The notes below the pieces were generated by a model, which did no database searches, was not told the origin of the DNA, and was given only the letters and a program-made list of their open reading frames with translations. Of a DNA stretch of 47,380 bases, positions 16,630 to 24,063 are shown piece after piece. Source of the DNA: Blastococcus sp. CPCC 205250 (GTDB taxonomy: Bacteria > Actinomycetota > Actinomycetes > Mycobacteriales > Geodermatophilaceae); contig NZ_JABGCG010000016.1 of NCBI RefSeq assembly GCF_019799925.1, forward strand, positions 1 through 47,380. Direction: 5' to 3'. The stretch's first letter is position 1, and every line of letters starts with the position of its first letter. A program made the translations under genes and the position numbers.

Positions 16630-17777
16630 CCGGCGACCTCCTCGCGGGCGGCCGCCACGAGCGCCCGGGCGAGCAGCTCGCGCTCGCCCGGGGTCGCACC
16701 CACCCCGCCGCGCACGTGGTCGACGAACTCGCCCACGACCTCGAGGTCGCTGCGCCCGGCCAGCCGCTCGGTGTAGCTGCGCCCGTCGGTCGCCGCACCG
16801 CTGCCGCTCCACTCCAGGTGCGCGCAGTACGGGAAGCGGGCCTGCAGCCGGCGCATGGGGTCGGCGGGACGCACCGCGTCGGTGAGCCGTGCGGAGACGA
16901 ACGCCTCCTCGGCGGCGGCGTGGGCGGGGTCGGCCAGCAGCTCCTCGAGCGTGCCGGTGAGGACGACGAGCGGCCGCGGCACCGGGAGCTGGACGGCGCG
17001 GACGTCGGCCAGGCCGGCGGCGTCGAGGTCGACCAGCCAGACCTGCTTCTGCTGGCCCGCCTCCCCGAAGGAGTAGGGCAGCGGGGAGCCGCTGTAGCGC
17101 AGCCGCTCCGTCAGGGTCTGGGGGCGGTGCAGGTGGCCCAGCGCCACGTAGTCGACGCCGTCGAACACCGGCACGGGCACCCGGTCGACGCCGCCGACGG
17201 TGATGTCGCGCTCGCTCTCGCTGGGCATGCCGCCGCCGACGAACGCGTGCGCGAGCACCACCGAGCGCGTGCCCGGGCGCAGGAACAGGTCGGCCCGGAC
17301 CCGCTCCATCGCGGCGGTGAGCACCGACTCGTGGGACCGCGCCCCGGCCACGCCGAGCTCGTCGCGGGCGAGCTCGGGCTCGAGGTAGGGCAGCCCGTAG
17401 ACGGCCACCTCCCCGTGCTCGTCGGCCAGCAGGACCGGCTCGTCGAGCCCGGCGGTGGTGGTGCGCACGTGCACGCCGGAGACGGCGAGCAGCCCGGAGG
17501 CGAAGCCGAGCCGGCGGGCCGAGTCGTGGTTGCCCGGGGTCAGGACGACGGTCGCGCCGGCCGCGCGCAGCCGGGTGAGCACGCGGTCGAGCACCGCGGT
17601 CGCGTCGGCCGAGGGGACCGCCCGGTCGTAGACGTCACCGGCGACCACCACCACGTCGACGCCCTCGTCGGCCACGATCCGCGCCAGCCCGCCCAGCACC
17701 TGCTCCTGCTCGCGCAGCAGGTCGGTGCCGTGCAGCGACCGGCCCACGTGCCAGTCGGAGGTGTGCAGCAGCCGCAT
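16626..17777 (-). CDS. sbcD: Exonuclease SbcCD subunit D
   Basis: A 383-residue metallophosphatase-type nuclease, Mre11-like. All metal-site motifs are visible: TSDWHVG (Asp8, His10), GDVYDR, GNHDSAR, VLAHAF and GHLHRPQ. It works as a complex with SbcC, whose gene overlaps its stop codon by four bases. TACCGT lies eight bases before the ATG at 17777, giving an essentially leaderless start. A kinase gene is divergent 133 bp away. Confidence 0.95.
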   Translation of the reverse strand: MRLLHTSDWHVGRSLHGTDLLREQEQVLGGLARIVADEGVDVVVVAGDVYDRAVPSADATAVLDRVLTRLRAAGATVVLTPGNHDSARRLGFASGLLAVSGVHVRTTTAGLDEPVLLADEHGEVAVYGLPYLEPELARDELGVAGARSHESVLTAAMERVRADLFLRPGTRSVVLAHAFVGGGMPSESERDITVGGVDRVPVPVFDGVDYVALGHLHRPQTLTERLRYSGSPLPYSFGEAGQQKQVWLVDLDAAGLADVRAVQLPVPRPLVVLTGTLEELLADPAHAAAEEAFVSARLTDAVRPADPMRRLQARFPYCAHLEWSGSGAATDGRSYTERLAGRSDLEVVGEFVDHVRGGVGATPGERELLARALVAAAREEVAG

Positions 17778-17785
17778 GGACCGGG

Positions 17786-17791
17786 ACGGTA
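17786..17791 (-). promoter_or_regulatory. -10 element for leaderless sbcDC transcript
   Basis: TACCGT fits TAnnnT and ends eight bases before the sbcD ATG, with no ribosome site between. Confidence 0.4.
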
Positions 17792-17825
17792 GGTCCGCCC
17801 ACCGACAGAACCGGCCAGGCTCGCC

Positions 17826-17841
17826 GTGACCGATCCGTCAC
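17826..17841. promoter_or_regulatory. Small inverted repeat in the sbcD/kinase divergent region
   Basis: GTGAC and GTCAC flank a 6-bp spacer (CGATCC) midway between two divergent start codons. This is operator-like in form, but a 5-bp arm can occur by chance in such GC-rich DNA. Confidence 0.25.
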
Positions 17842-17910
17842 AGCACGTGGGCGCCGCCGCGCCGCGCGGGAGGCTGGTCCCGGCCCGGACACTGCGAGAC
17901 GCTGTCCGGC

Positions 17911-20340
17911 GTGCCCCTGGAGCCCGGCGACGCCTTCGCGGGCTACACCGTCGTCCGGAAGCTCGGCGAGGGCGGGATGGGCGCCGTCCACCTGGTCCGG
18001 CACCCCCGGCTGCCCCGCCTCGAGGCGCTCAAGGTGCTGCGCCCGGAGTACTCCTCCGACGGCGACTTCGCCCGGCGGTTCCTGCGCGAGGCCGAGGTGG
18101 TCGCGGCCCTCGAGCACCGCACCATCGTCCCGGTGCTCGACCGCGGCGAGGACGAGGGCCGGCTGTGGCTGACCATGCGCTACGTCGACGGCACCGACGC
18201 CGAGACGGCGCTGACCGAGGCCCCCGGCGGGCTGCTGCCCGCCCGCCGCGCCGTCCGCATCGTCACCGAGGTGGCGGCGGCCCTGGACTGCGCGCACCGC
18301 AGCAACCTGGTGCACCGCGACGTGAAGCCGGCCAACGTGCTGCTGTCCCGCCCGGTCGCCGACGAGCCCGAGCAGGTCTTCCTCACCGACTTCGGCATCG
18401 CCCGCTCCACCGACGCGCACACCCGCCTGACCCGCACCGGCGAGGTCCTGGCGACCCTGGGCTACGCCTCCCCCGAGCAGATCGAGTCCCGCCCCCTCGA
18501 CGCCCGCTCCGACGTCTACGCGCTGGGCTGCCTGCTCCACCGGCTGCTCACCGGCAGCGTGCCCTTCCCCGGGTCGTCGGTCGCCGCCGCGCTGCACGGC
18601 CACCTCGCCCTGCCCCCGCCGCGCCCGACGGCGCTCGTGCCCTGGCTGCCGCCGGGTCTGGACGTCGTCGTGGCCCGCGCCATGGCCAAGGACCCCGCCG
18701 CCCGGTACCCCTCCTGCCGGGCGCTGGCCGCCGACGCGCAGGCCGCCCTCGACGACCTCCCCGCCCTCCCGTCGGCCCCGTTCCGGGTGGACGTCACCGC
18801 CGACGACGGCCGGGTCCGCCTCTCCAGCGACGCCCTGCCGCCCGCCGACCGGGAGCGGCTGGCCGGACTGCTCCGGCAGACCCGCTTCTTCGACCTGCCC
18901 GCGTCGCTCGCCGAGGCGGCGGCACGCGCGGAGACCGGACCGGTCGGCCCGGCCGCGCCCGGGCGCCCGGTGACCCTCGAGGTGAGCAGCGGGGGCCGCA
19001 CCCACCGGGTGACCGCCGACCTGTCGGCCGCGCGCCGCCCGCCGGAGCTGGACGACCTGGTCGACACGGTGCGGGCGCTGGGCTCCGCTGCGGCCGCCCC
19101 GCCCACCGCGGTCCCCGCACGGCTGCCCGCACCGGGCACCGTGCTCGACGCACCCCGGCCGTCGCCGGCGTACCGGCCGCCCGCCGTCCCGCCGCCCGCC
19201 GTCCGGGCCCCCGCCGCGGGCCCGCCCGCCGCGGCGCCGTCCCCCGCCGTGCCACCGGCCGCCGTGCCACCCGCCGGTGCGCCGCCCTCCGGTGCGCCTC
19301 CCCGAGCGAGCGGGCGCCGGCGGATCGCGGCCCTCGCGCTGGTGGCCGCGCTCGCCGGGGCCGGCGGGACGACGTACCTGCTCACCGGGCCGGACGACGA
19401 CGGCGGCACGGGCGGTGGGGGCACGACCCCCGGTGGCGGACCCGCCGCCGCGCTCGAGGCGCTGCCCGCCGCGGCGCCCCTGCCCGGCGGGGCCGTCGTC
19501 CTCGGCCGCGAGGTCGACGGCGCGACGGACCTGTACGCGGTGGACGGCGTCAGCGGCGAGGTGGTGGCCCGGCTGACCGACGGTCCCGGCGCCGACATCA
19601 GCCCGGTGGTGCTCCCGGGGCGCGGCTCCGTCGTCTACGCCCGGGCCGGCGACACCGGGTCCGAGTGGCGGGTGGTCGCCGCCGACGGCAGCGGCGACCG
19701 CGCGCTGTTCGCCGAGGGCCTGCCCGACTGCGCCGAGCCCGGCCGGCCGGCGTTCGACCCGACCGACCCCAGCCGGCTCGCCCTCACCTGCCGGGACGCC
19801 GCGGGCGGGCTCTCCCTGCGCCTGATCACCCTCGACGGCGCGCAGGTGGAGGTGCTGCACGAGGGCACGGCCACGGTCGGCGACCCGGCGTTCTCGCCCG
19901 ACGGCACGCGCATCGTCTTCTTCGCCGGCGACGACGCCGGCCGCGACGGCGGCGCCCTGCTCGTCCTCGACGTCGACTCGCCGGGCGAGGCCACCCGGAT
20001 CACGGCGGGCAGCGCCGGCGAGGACGCCGATCCCGCGTGGTCCCCCGACGGGTCGACGCTCGCCTGGCGCCGGGAGATCGTCGGCGGCTCCCGCGGCATC
20101 GTCGTCGGTTCGCCCACGCCCGCGGACGACGCGCGCTTCCTGACCTCGGGGGCCTTCGACCAAGACCCGGTGTGGTCGCCCGACGGCCGGACGATCGCCT
20201 ACAAGAGCAACCATCCCGGGGACGCCGCCCCGGACGGTGACCAGGTGTGGCTGCTCGACGCCGACGGTTCCGACCCGCGCCAGCTGCCGGCCGACGACGG
20301 CGCGGTGGTCGGCGGCCTGGCCTGGGCCGACCTGGGCTGA
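17911..20340 (+). CDS. Membrane Ser/Thr protein kinase with emfourin-like domain and PD40 beta-propeller
   Basis: An 809-residue Hanks-type kinase. The kinase domain (about 10-280) is intact: glycine loop GEGGMGAV (19-26), Lys41, HRDVKPAN (Asp137), DFG (Asp160) and YASPEQ near 187. Residues about 291-392 look like the emfourin family (FRVDVTADDGRV, LPPADRERLAGLL, FFDLPAS, a strand pair, then PPELDDLVDTVRAL), known as inhibitors of M4 metalloproteases. A Pro/Ala-rich stretch (393-468) leads to one membrane helix (about 471-489). The outside part carries WD40-like PD40 blades (AFSPDGTRIVF, AWSPDGSTLAW, VWSPDGRTIAY). PASTA domains are absent. The GTG at 17911 has no clear ribosome site. Expected role: signal sensing outside, phosphorylation inside; ligand and targets unknown. 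Confidence 0.9.
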   Translation: MPLEPGDAFAGYTVVRKLGEGGMGAVHLVRHPRLPRLEALKVLRPEYSSDGDFARRFLREAEVVAALEHRTIVPVLDRGEDEGRLWLTMRYVDGTDAETALTEAPGGLLPARRAVRIVTEVAAALDCAHRSNLVHRDVKPANVLLSRPVADEPEQVFLTDFGIARSTDAHTRLTRTGEVLATLGYASPEQIESRPLDARSDVYALGCLLHRLLTGSVPFPGSSVAAALHGHLALPPPRPTALVPWLPPGLDVVVARAMAKDPAARYPSCRALAADAQAALDDLPALPSAPFRVDVTADDGRVRLSSDALPPADRERLAGLLRQTRFFDLPASLAEAAARAETGPVGPAAPGRPVTLEVSSGGRTHRVTADLSAARRPPELDDLVDTVRALGSAAAAPPTAVPARLPAPGTVLDAPRPSPAYRPPAVPPPAVRAPAAGPPAAAPSPAVPPAAVPPAGAPPSGAPPRASGRRRIAALALVAALAGAGGTTYLLTGPDDDGGTGGGGTTPGGGPAAALEALPAAAPLPGGAVVLGREVDGATDLYAVDGVSGEVVARLTDGPGADISPVVLPGRGSVVYARAGDTGSEWRVVAADGSGDRALFAEGLPDCAEPGRPAFDPTDPSRLALTCRDAAGGLSLRLITLDGAQVEVLHEGTATVGDPAFSPDGTRIVFFAGDDAGRDGGALLVLDVDSPGEATRITAGSAGEDADPAWSPDGSTLAWRREIVGGSRGIVVGSPTPADDARFLTSGAFDQDPVWSPDGRTIAYKSNHPGDAAPDGDQVWLLDADGSDPRQLPADDGAVVGGLAWADLG

Positions 20341-20353
20341 GGGCCGTCGGGGG

Positions 20354-20767
20354 TCACTGCCCCGCGGTCCCCGCCGGAGGCCCCCCGAGCCGGTCGAACA
20401 CCAGGTCGGTCATCTGGGCCACCTGCCGGGACAGCCGGCGGGACTCGGCCAGGCCGGCGTCGAGGTCCGCCACGCCCGCCTCCAGCTCGCCGACCCGGCC
20501 GTGCAGCCCTGCGATGGCGTCGTCTGCCACCCCGCCCCGTACGCGCGCGGCGTCGAGGTCCGCCCGCAGGGTCCCGACGTCCGCCCGCAGGGCCGCGACC
20601 TCGGCGCGCGCGGACGTGAGCTCCTGAGCCGTCTCCTCCGTCCGCCGGCGGAGGTCGCTCAGGTCGGCCCGGAGCTGGCCGACCAGCCCCGGCAGCGTCT
20701 CCAGGGCCTCGACCGTCCGCGGGGCCGCGCGGCGCAGCAGGCCGCCCGCGATCTGCCTAGCGCCCAT
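20354..20767 (-). CDS. Coiled-coil protein of unknown function
   Basis: A 137-residue protein without signal peptide or membrane helix. From about residue 25 to 120 it is a near-continuous heptad pattern rich in Leu, Ala, Glu, Asp and Arg (VAALRADVGTLRADLDAARV), so a coiled-coil dimer or scaffold is likely. Its ATG shares one base with the TGA of the LicD-methyltransferase gene (TGATG) and it lacks its own ribosome site, so it is probably made by translational coupling. A partner or chain-length role beside that enzyme is possible but is only a guess from position. It ends 13 bp from the convergent kinase gene. Confidence 0.7.
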   Translation of the reverse strand: MGARQIAGGLLRRAAPRTVEALETLPGLVGQLRADLSDLRRRTEETAQELTSARAEVAALRADVGTLRADLDAARVRGGVADDAIAGLHGRVGELEAGVADLDAGLAESRRLSRQVAQMTDLVFDRLGGPPAGTAGQ

Positions 20768-22377
20768 CACGGGGCAGCCAGCCGCAGGCGGGCCACCCAC
20801 GGGTCCTCGTCCTTGTAGACCGCCATACCGCGCCCCTCCGCGGAGTCCACGACCCGCAGGCCACGCTCCTCGACCTCCGCTACGACCTGCCCGAGGGGCA
20901 GGTAGCGCCGGAAGTGCTCCCCGAAGACATGCTCGGCCTCCGCGTCCTCGGCGGTGCGGAACTCCAGCCAGCACTCGCCGCCGCGGCGGGCCACCGCCGC
21001 CGCCAGCGTCCACAGGTTGGCCCGGGCCTCGTCGTCGATGGCGTGCACGAAGAACCGCGCGTACAGGTGCCAGCCGATGCCGGAGTCGAGGTCGGCGGCG
21101 ACCTCGCCGAGCTGGTGGAGGTCGCCGAGGTTGACCACCCGGAAGTCGGCCGCCCAGCCCTCCCGCTGAGCCAGGTCCCTCCCCCGGTCGATCGCCGTGG
21201 TCGAGTAGTCCAGCGCCGTCACCCGACGTCCGATCCGGGCGAAGAAGCGCGCGTCCCGGGCCGTGCCGGAGCCGACGTCCAGCACCGCTGCCTCCTCCGG
21301 GAGGCGGTCGGCCACCCAGCGGGCGAAGTCCGACTCCGCCATGGGGACCCTGGTCACCTCCTGGCTCGAGTAGAAGTCCTGCCAGTAGTCGCGCGCCATG
21401 TTGAACTCTCCGATCCAGGTGCGCAGTCGGGACCGCACCGCGTGAGGGGTGGTGAAGGTGAACGAGGGGTCGGGCGTCTTCCACCCGGGCCCGTAGGTCG
21501 CGGCCAGCAACCGCTCGGCGTCGGCCGGCGCCGGGTACGACCGGCCGCGGATGAGGACCTCCCCGAGCGTGCCGAGTTCCAGGTCGTCGGAGCCGACCTG
21601 GAAGCACAGGTAGGTGCAGCCCCCGACGACGAAGGCCGTGAAGACGTCGATGTAGTGGTCCAGACCATCGGCGCCGTCGTCGAAGGTCAGCTGGAGGTGG
21701 CCACCGCTGTGCCGCGTCACGTCGAAGCCGCCCCGGCGCAACGCACGAGAGAGCTCGTAGCTCTCCCGCACCACCGCGGCCGGGTCCTGGTGACGCGAGA
21801 GGTAGGCCAGGTCGGCGTCGTCGTCGTGCGGGATCAGGTCGCCGTCGCGCACCCCGCCCAGCAGGGTGCCGTAGCAGACGAAGGGCTGCAGTCCGAACCG
21901 CTCGAGCTCCTCCTGGACGATCCCGAGGCGGTCCAGGAGGCGGTCCTGCAGCGCCTGCCGGACGGCGAGCTCGAGGCCGTCGAAGCTCGGTGCCAGCCGG
22001 CCCCACTTGTTGACCGAGAGCCACCGGCCCCGGTCGTCACGCAGGTCCAGCCGGGAGTCGCCATCGTCGGCGTCGGCGTCGGCGTCGTGGAAGCCGACGT
22101 CCGCGGAGGCGAGGACCTGCTTGGAGACGGGGTCCCGAACCACGACCCCGGCCCGCCCGGTCAGCCGCGCGGCGAGGGCGGGCGGCCAGGAGAAGCGCAC
22201 GCCGCCGTGCGGGAGACGCTGCGCTCCTGCCGACCGCAGGGACACCGTGCGACGGCCCTCGAGCAGGACGTCGACGACGTCGGGGGGCTCGTGCCGGCGA
22301 CCGGGCCACAGCGTCAGTGCCGCACGGTCGGCCTGCAGCTCCGGCGGGCCGACCGGAGACCCCAGGGAGGAGGACAT
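20767..22377 (-). CDS. LicD-like nucleotidyltransferase-fold protein fused to a SAM methyltransferase
   Basis: A 536-residue two-domain protein. After an N-terminal beta-rich region (about 1-120) comes a LicD/fukutin-like domain: CYGTLLGGVRDGDLIPHDDD near residues 165-187, where the Asp cluster corresponds to the metal site of this family of phospho-transfer enzymes acting on envelope sugars. From about residue 340 a class I SAM-dependent methyltransferase follows (VLDVGSGTARDARFFARIG near 364, then TALDYS as the acidic loop). The order suggests decoration of a surface glycan with a phospho-group and a methyl group. ATG 22377 lies six bases after TAGGGT, a leaderless arrangement. A coiled-coil gene is coupled to its stop codon. 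An acidic repeat (DADADADDGD) near residue 100 is unusual. Confidence 0.82.
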   Translation of the reverse strand: MSSSLGSPVGPPELQADRAALTLWPGRRHEPPDVVDVLLEGRRTVSLRSAGAQRLPHGGVRFSWPPALAARLTGRAGVVVRDPVSKQVLASADVGFHDADADADDGDSRLDLRDDRGRWLSVNKWGRLAPSFDGLELAVRQALQDRLLDRLGIVQEELERFGLQPFVCYGTLLGGVRDGDLIPHDDDADLAYLSRHQDPAAVVRESYELSRALRRGGFDVTRHSGGHLQLTFDDGADGLDHYIDVFTAFVVGGCTYLCFQVGSDDLELGTLGEVLIRGRSYPAPADAERLLAATYGPGWKTPDPSFTFTTPHAVRSRLRTWIGEFNMARDYWQDFYSSQEVTRVPMAESDFARWVADRLPEEAAVLDVGSGTARDARFFARIGRRVTALDYSTTAIDRGRDLAQREGWAADFRVVNLGDLHQLGEVAADLDSGIGWHLYARFFVHAIDDEARANLWTLAAAVARRGGECWLEFRTAEDAEAEHVFGEHFRRYLPLGQVVAEVEERGLRVVDSAEGRGMAVYKDEDPWVARLRLAAP

Positions 22378-22383
22378 CGCCTG

Positions 22384-22389
22384 ACCCTA
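22384..22389 (-). promoter_or_regulatory. -10 element for leaderless LicD-methyltransferase transcript
   Basis: TAGGGT ends six bases before the ATG at 22377, with no ribosome site between. Confidence 0.5.
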
Positions 22390-22463
22390 TGTTCCCCGGA
22401 GCGCACGCTGCGTCCCGATCGGGAAACGGCGCTGCCCTCCGGAGGGATCGCAGGTCAGGGCGG

Positions 22464-23024
22464 TCAGAGGGAGGGCGCCCCGTGGGCCTGATCGTCGCCG
22501 CGCAGGAAGCCGGCGTTCTCCCGGCCACGGCGGTCGGCGTCCTCCTCGACCATGTGGTTGAGCAGCTGCTGCACGCCGTCGCTGTCCGGGATCTGCCGCA
22601 GCACCGTGGCGCCGCTGTCCCCGGCGGACTCGATGGTGATCGTGCCCGACTGGATGATCCGCTCCCACACGTTCTGGCTGTAGGAGACGTCGGTGATCCG
22701 GGAGAGCCCGATGTCGCGGCCCTTGCGGGCGAGGATGCCCTCGCGGAACAGCAGGCGGTGGGTGGTGATCACGTAGTGCGTGGTCCGCCAGCGCAGCAGC
22801 GGCACCGCCACGAACACCAGGAGCAGCAGGAGCGCGGCGCCGACGATCAGCAGCCGGTACAGCCCGGCGCGGTCGCTGTCCGAGGGCACGAGCGCGGCAC
22901 CGAAGGACGCCCCGCCGACCACGAGCAGGAAGAGGACGACCGGCCAGAAGACCGTCAGCCAGTGCGGGTGCAGGTGGCGCACGACCTCTTCGTCGTCGGC
23001 GAGCAGCTTGTCGGGGTAGGCCAT
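22464..23024 (-). CDS. PH-domain (bPH2, YdbS-like) membrane protein
   Basis: A 186-residue protein with two adjacent membrane helices (about 24-45 and 58-76) followed by a bacterial PH domain: THYVITTHRLLFREG, RDIGLSRITDVSYSQ, and GTITIESAG. The family is widespread in actinomycetes and has no settled function. Same strand as birA, 92 bp downstream of it; the pair PH protein-birA also occurs next to the accD5 cluster in mycobacteria. The ATG at 23024 is the only start fitting the conserved N-terminus. Confidence 0.85.
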   Translation of the reverse strand: MAYPDKLLADDEEVVRHLHPHWLTVFWPVVLFLLVVGGASFGAALVPSDSDRAGLYRLLIVGAALLLLLVFVAVPLLRWRTTHYVITTHRLLFREGILARKGRDIGLSRITDVSYSQNVWERIIQSGTITIESAGDSGATVLRQIPDSDGVQQLLNHMVEEDADRRGRENAGFLRGDDQAHGAPSL

Positions 23025-23116
23025 GCCGGACAGGGTGACGCAGCGCGGGCCGCGTGCGGGGCCGGTCGCGCGCGGGAGCGCCGTGTCCGCACCAGGAGTC
23101 CCAGCCGGAGCTCCGC

Positions 23117-23983
23117 TCAGGTGCGGGGACGCACGTGCCGGACGTCGCCGCTGGCCAGCTCCACGGTGCCCCCGGCGGTGCGGACGACGAGCCGGCCGTC
23201 CCAGTCCACCGCCTCGGCGACGCCCTCCAGCAGCCCGCCGTCGGGCAGCGTCACCACGACCTCGGTGCCGATCGTCGCGCACCACGCGAGGTAGTCGTGG
23301 GCGAGGCCGCTCTGCACCGGGTCCCCGAGCGCCGCCGTCCAGCGCAGGTACCGGCGCTCCAGCGCGCGGAGGAACTCCAGCAGCACCGGGGCCCGGTCCA
23401 CGGTCCGCCCGACCTCCATCGCCAGCGACGACGCCCCCTCCGGGAGCTCGTCCGGGCGGGTGGAGACGTTCAGCCCGGTGCCGACGACGACCGCGCCGGA
23501 CACGGCCTCGGCGAGGATCCCGGCGAGCTTGCTGCCGTCGGCGGCGAGCAGGTCGTTGGGCCACTTGAGCGCCGCCCGGCAGCCGGGGACGGCGGTGACC
23601 GCCTCGGCCAGCGCGACGCCGGTCAGCAGCGGCAGCCACCCCCGCCGGGCGGCCGGGACGTCGGGGCGCAACAGCACCGAGACGGTGAGCCCGGCGCGTG
23701 GCGGGGAGGTCCACACCCGGTCCAGCCGCCCGCGGCCGGCGTCCTGGTGCTCGGCGACGAGGACCGTGCCCTCCGGGGCGCCGTCGCCCTCGCCGTCGCC
23801 GTCGCCGTCCCCGCCCCCGGCCGCGGCGACGAGGGCCGCGTTCGTCGAGCCGATCCGGTCGACGACCTCCACCGACCGCCACAGCCGGCTGTCGCGGATC
23901 AGGGCGGCGGTCAGCGCGGCCGCGTCCAGGGCGGGGCGCTCCAGGTCCGACCAGCGGGCGTCCGACGAGGGGTCCGGGGGCAC
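23117..23983 (-). CDS. birA: Biotin--[acetyl-CoA-carboxylase] ligase
   Basis: A 288-residue monofunctional biotin protein ligase without the N-terminal DNA-binding domain of E. coli BirA. It makes biotinyl-AMP and loads biotin on a Lys of the carboxyl carrier, here most likely AccA (Lys553) encoded nearby. Motifs: DRIGSTN, DAGRGRLDR (the glycine-rich adenylate loop), LKWPNDLL, GSKLAGILAE and GTGLNV. A low-complexity insert GDGDGDGEGDG sits between the STN motif and VLVAEHQ. GTG 23983 is six bases after TAGCGT and has no spaced ribosome site, so a leaderless start is likely. It diverges from pccB. Confidence 0.94.
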   Translation of the reverse strand: MPPDPSSDARWSDLERPALDAAALTAALIRDSRLWRSVEVVDRIGSTNAALVAAAGGGDGDGDGEGDGAPEGTVLVAEHQDAGRGRLDRVWTSPPRAGLTVSVLLRPDVPAARRGWLPLLTGVALAEAVTAVPGCRAALKWPNDLLAADGSKLAGILAEAVSGAVVVGTGLNVSTRPDELPEGASSLAMEVGRTVDRAPVLLEFLRALERRYLRWTAALGDPVQSGLAHDYLAWCATIGTEVVVTLPDGGLLEGVAEAVDWDGRLVVRTAGGTVELASGDVRHVRPRT

Positions 23984-23988
23984 TCCCC

Positions 23989-23995
23989 TACGCTA
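23989..23995. promoter_or_regulatory. Symmetrical -10 element shared by birA and pccB
   Basis: TACGCTA reads as TACGCT on the plus strand (toward pccB, leader about 63 bases) and TAGCGT on the minus strand (birA, leaderless GTG six bases on). Both fit TAnnnT. No TTGACA-like -35 is clear on either side. Confidence 0.45.
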
Positions 23996-24063
23996 CGGCC
24001 GCGAGCCCGGCCCCTCCCGAGGTGCCGGCCGGCCTGATTCCCGAGCAGAGCGAGGCAGGGTCT

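Noticed and set aside
11620..16776. A 1718-codon open frame on the plus strand opposite purK, the SGNH gene and sbcC
   Set aside because: It lies antisense to well recognised genes, has Arg/Gly/Ala/Val-rich low-complexity content without motifs, and is explained by scarcity of stop codons in GC-rich DNA.
17911..20340. PknB-type PASTA kinase
   Set aside because: The outer part shows SPDG propeller blades, not PASTA repeats.
20767..22377. LicD-methyltransferase as two genes joined by a sequencing error
   Set aside because: The frame is continuous, codon use is even and no start with ribosome site is seen at the domain border.
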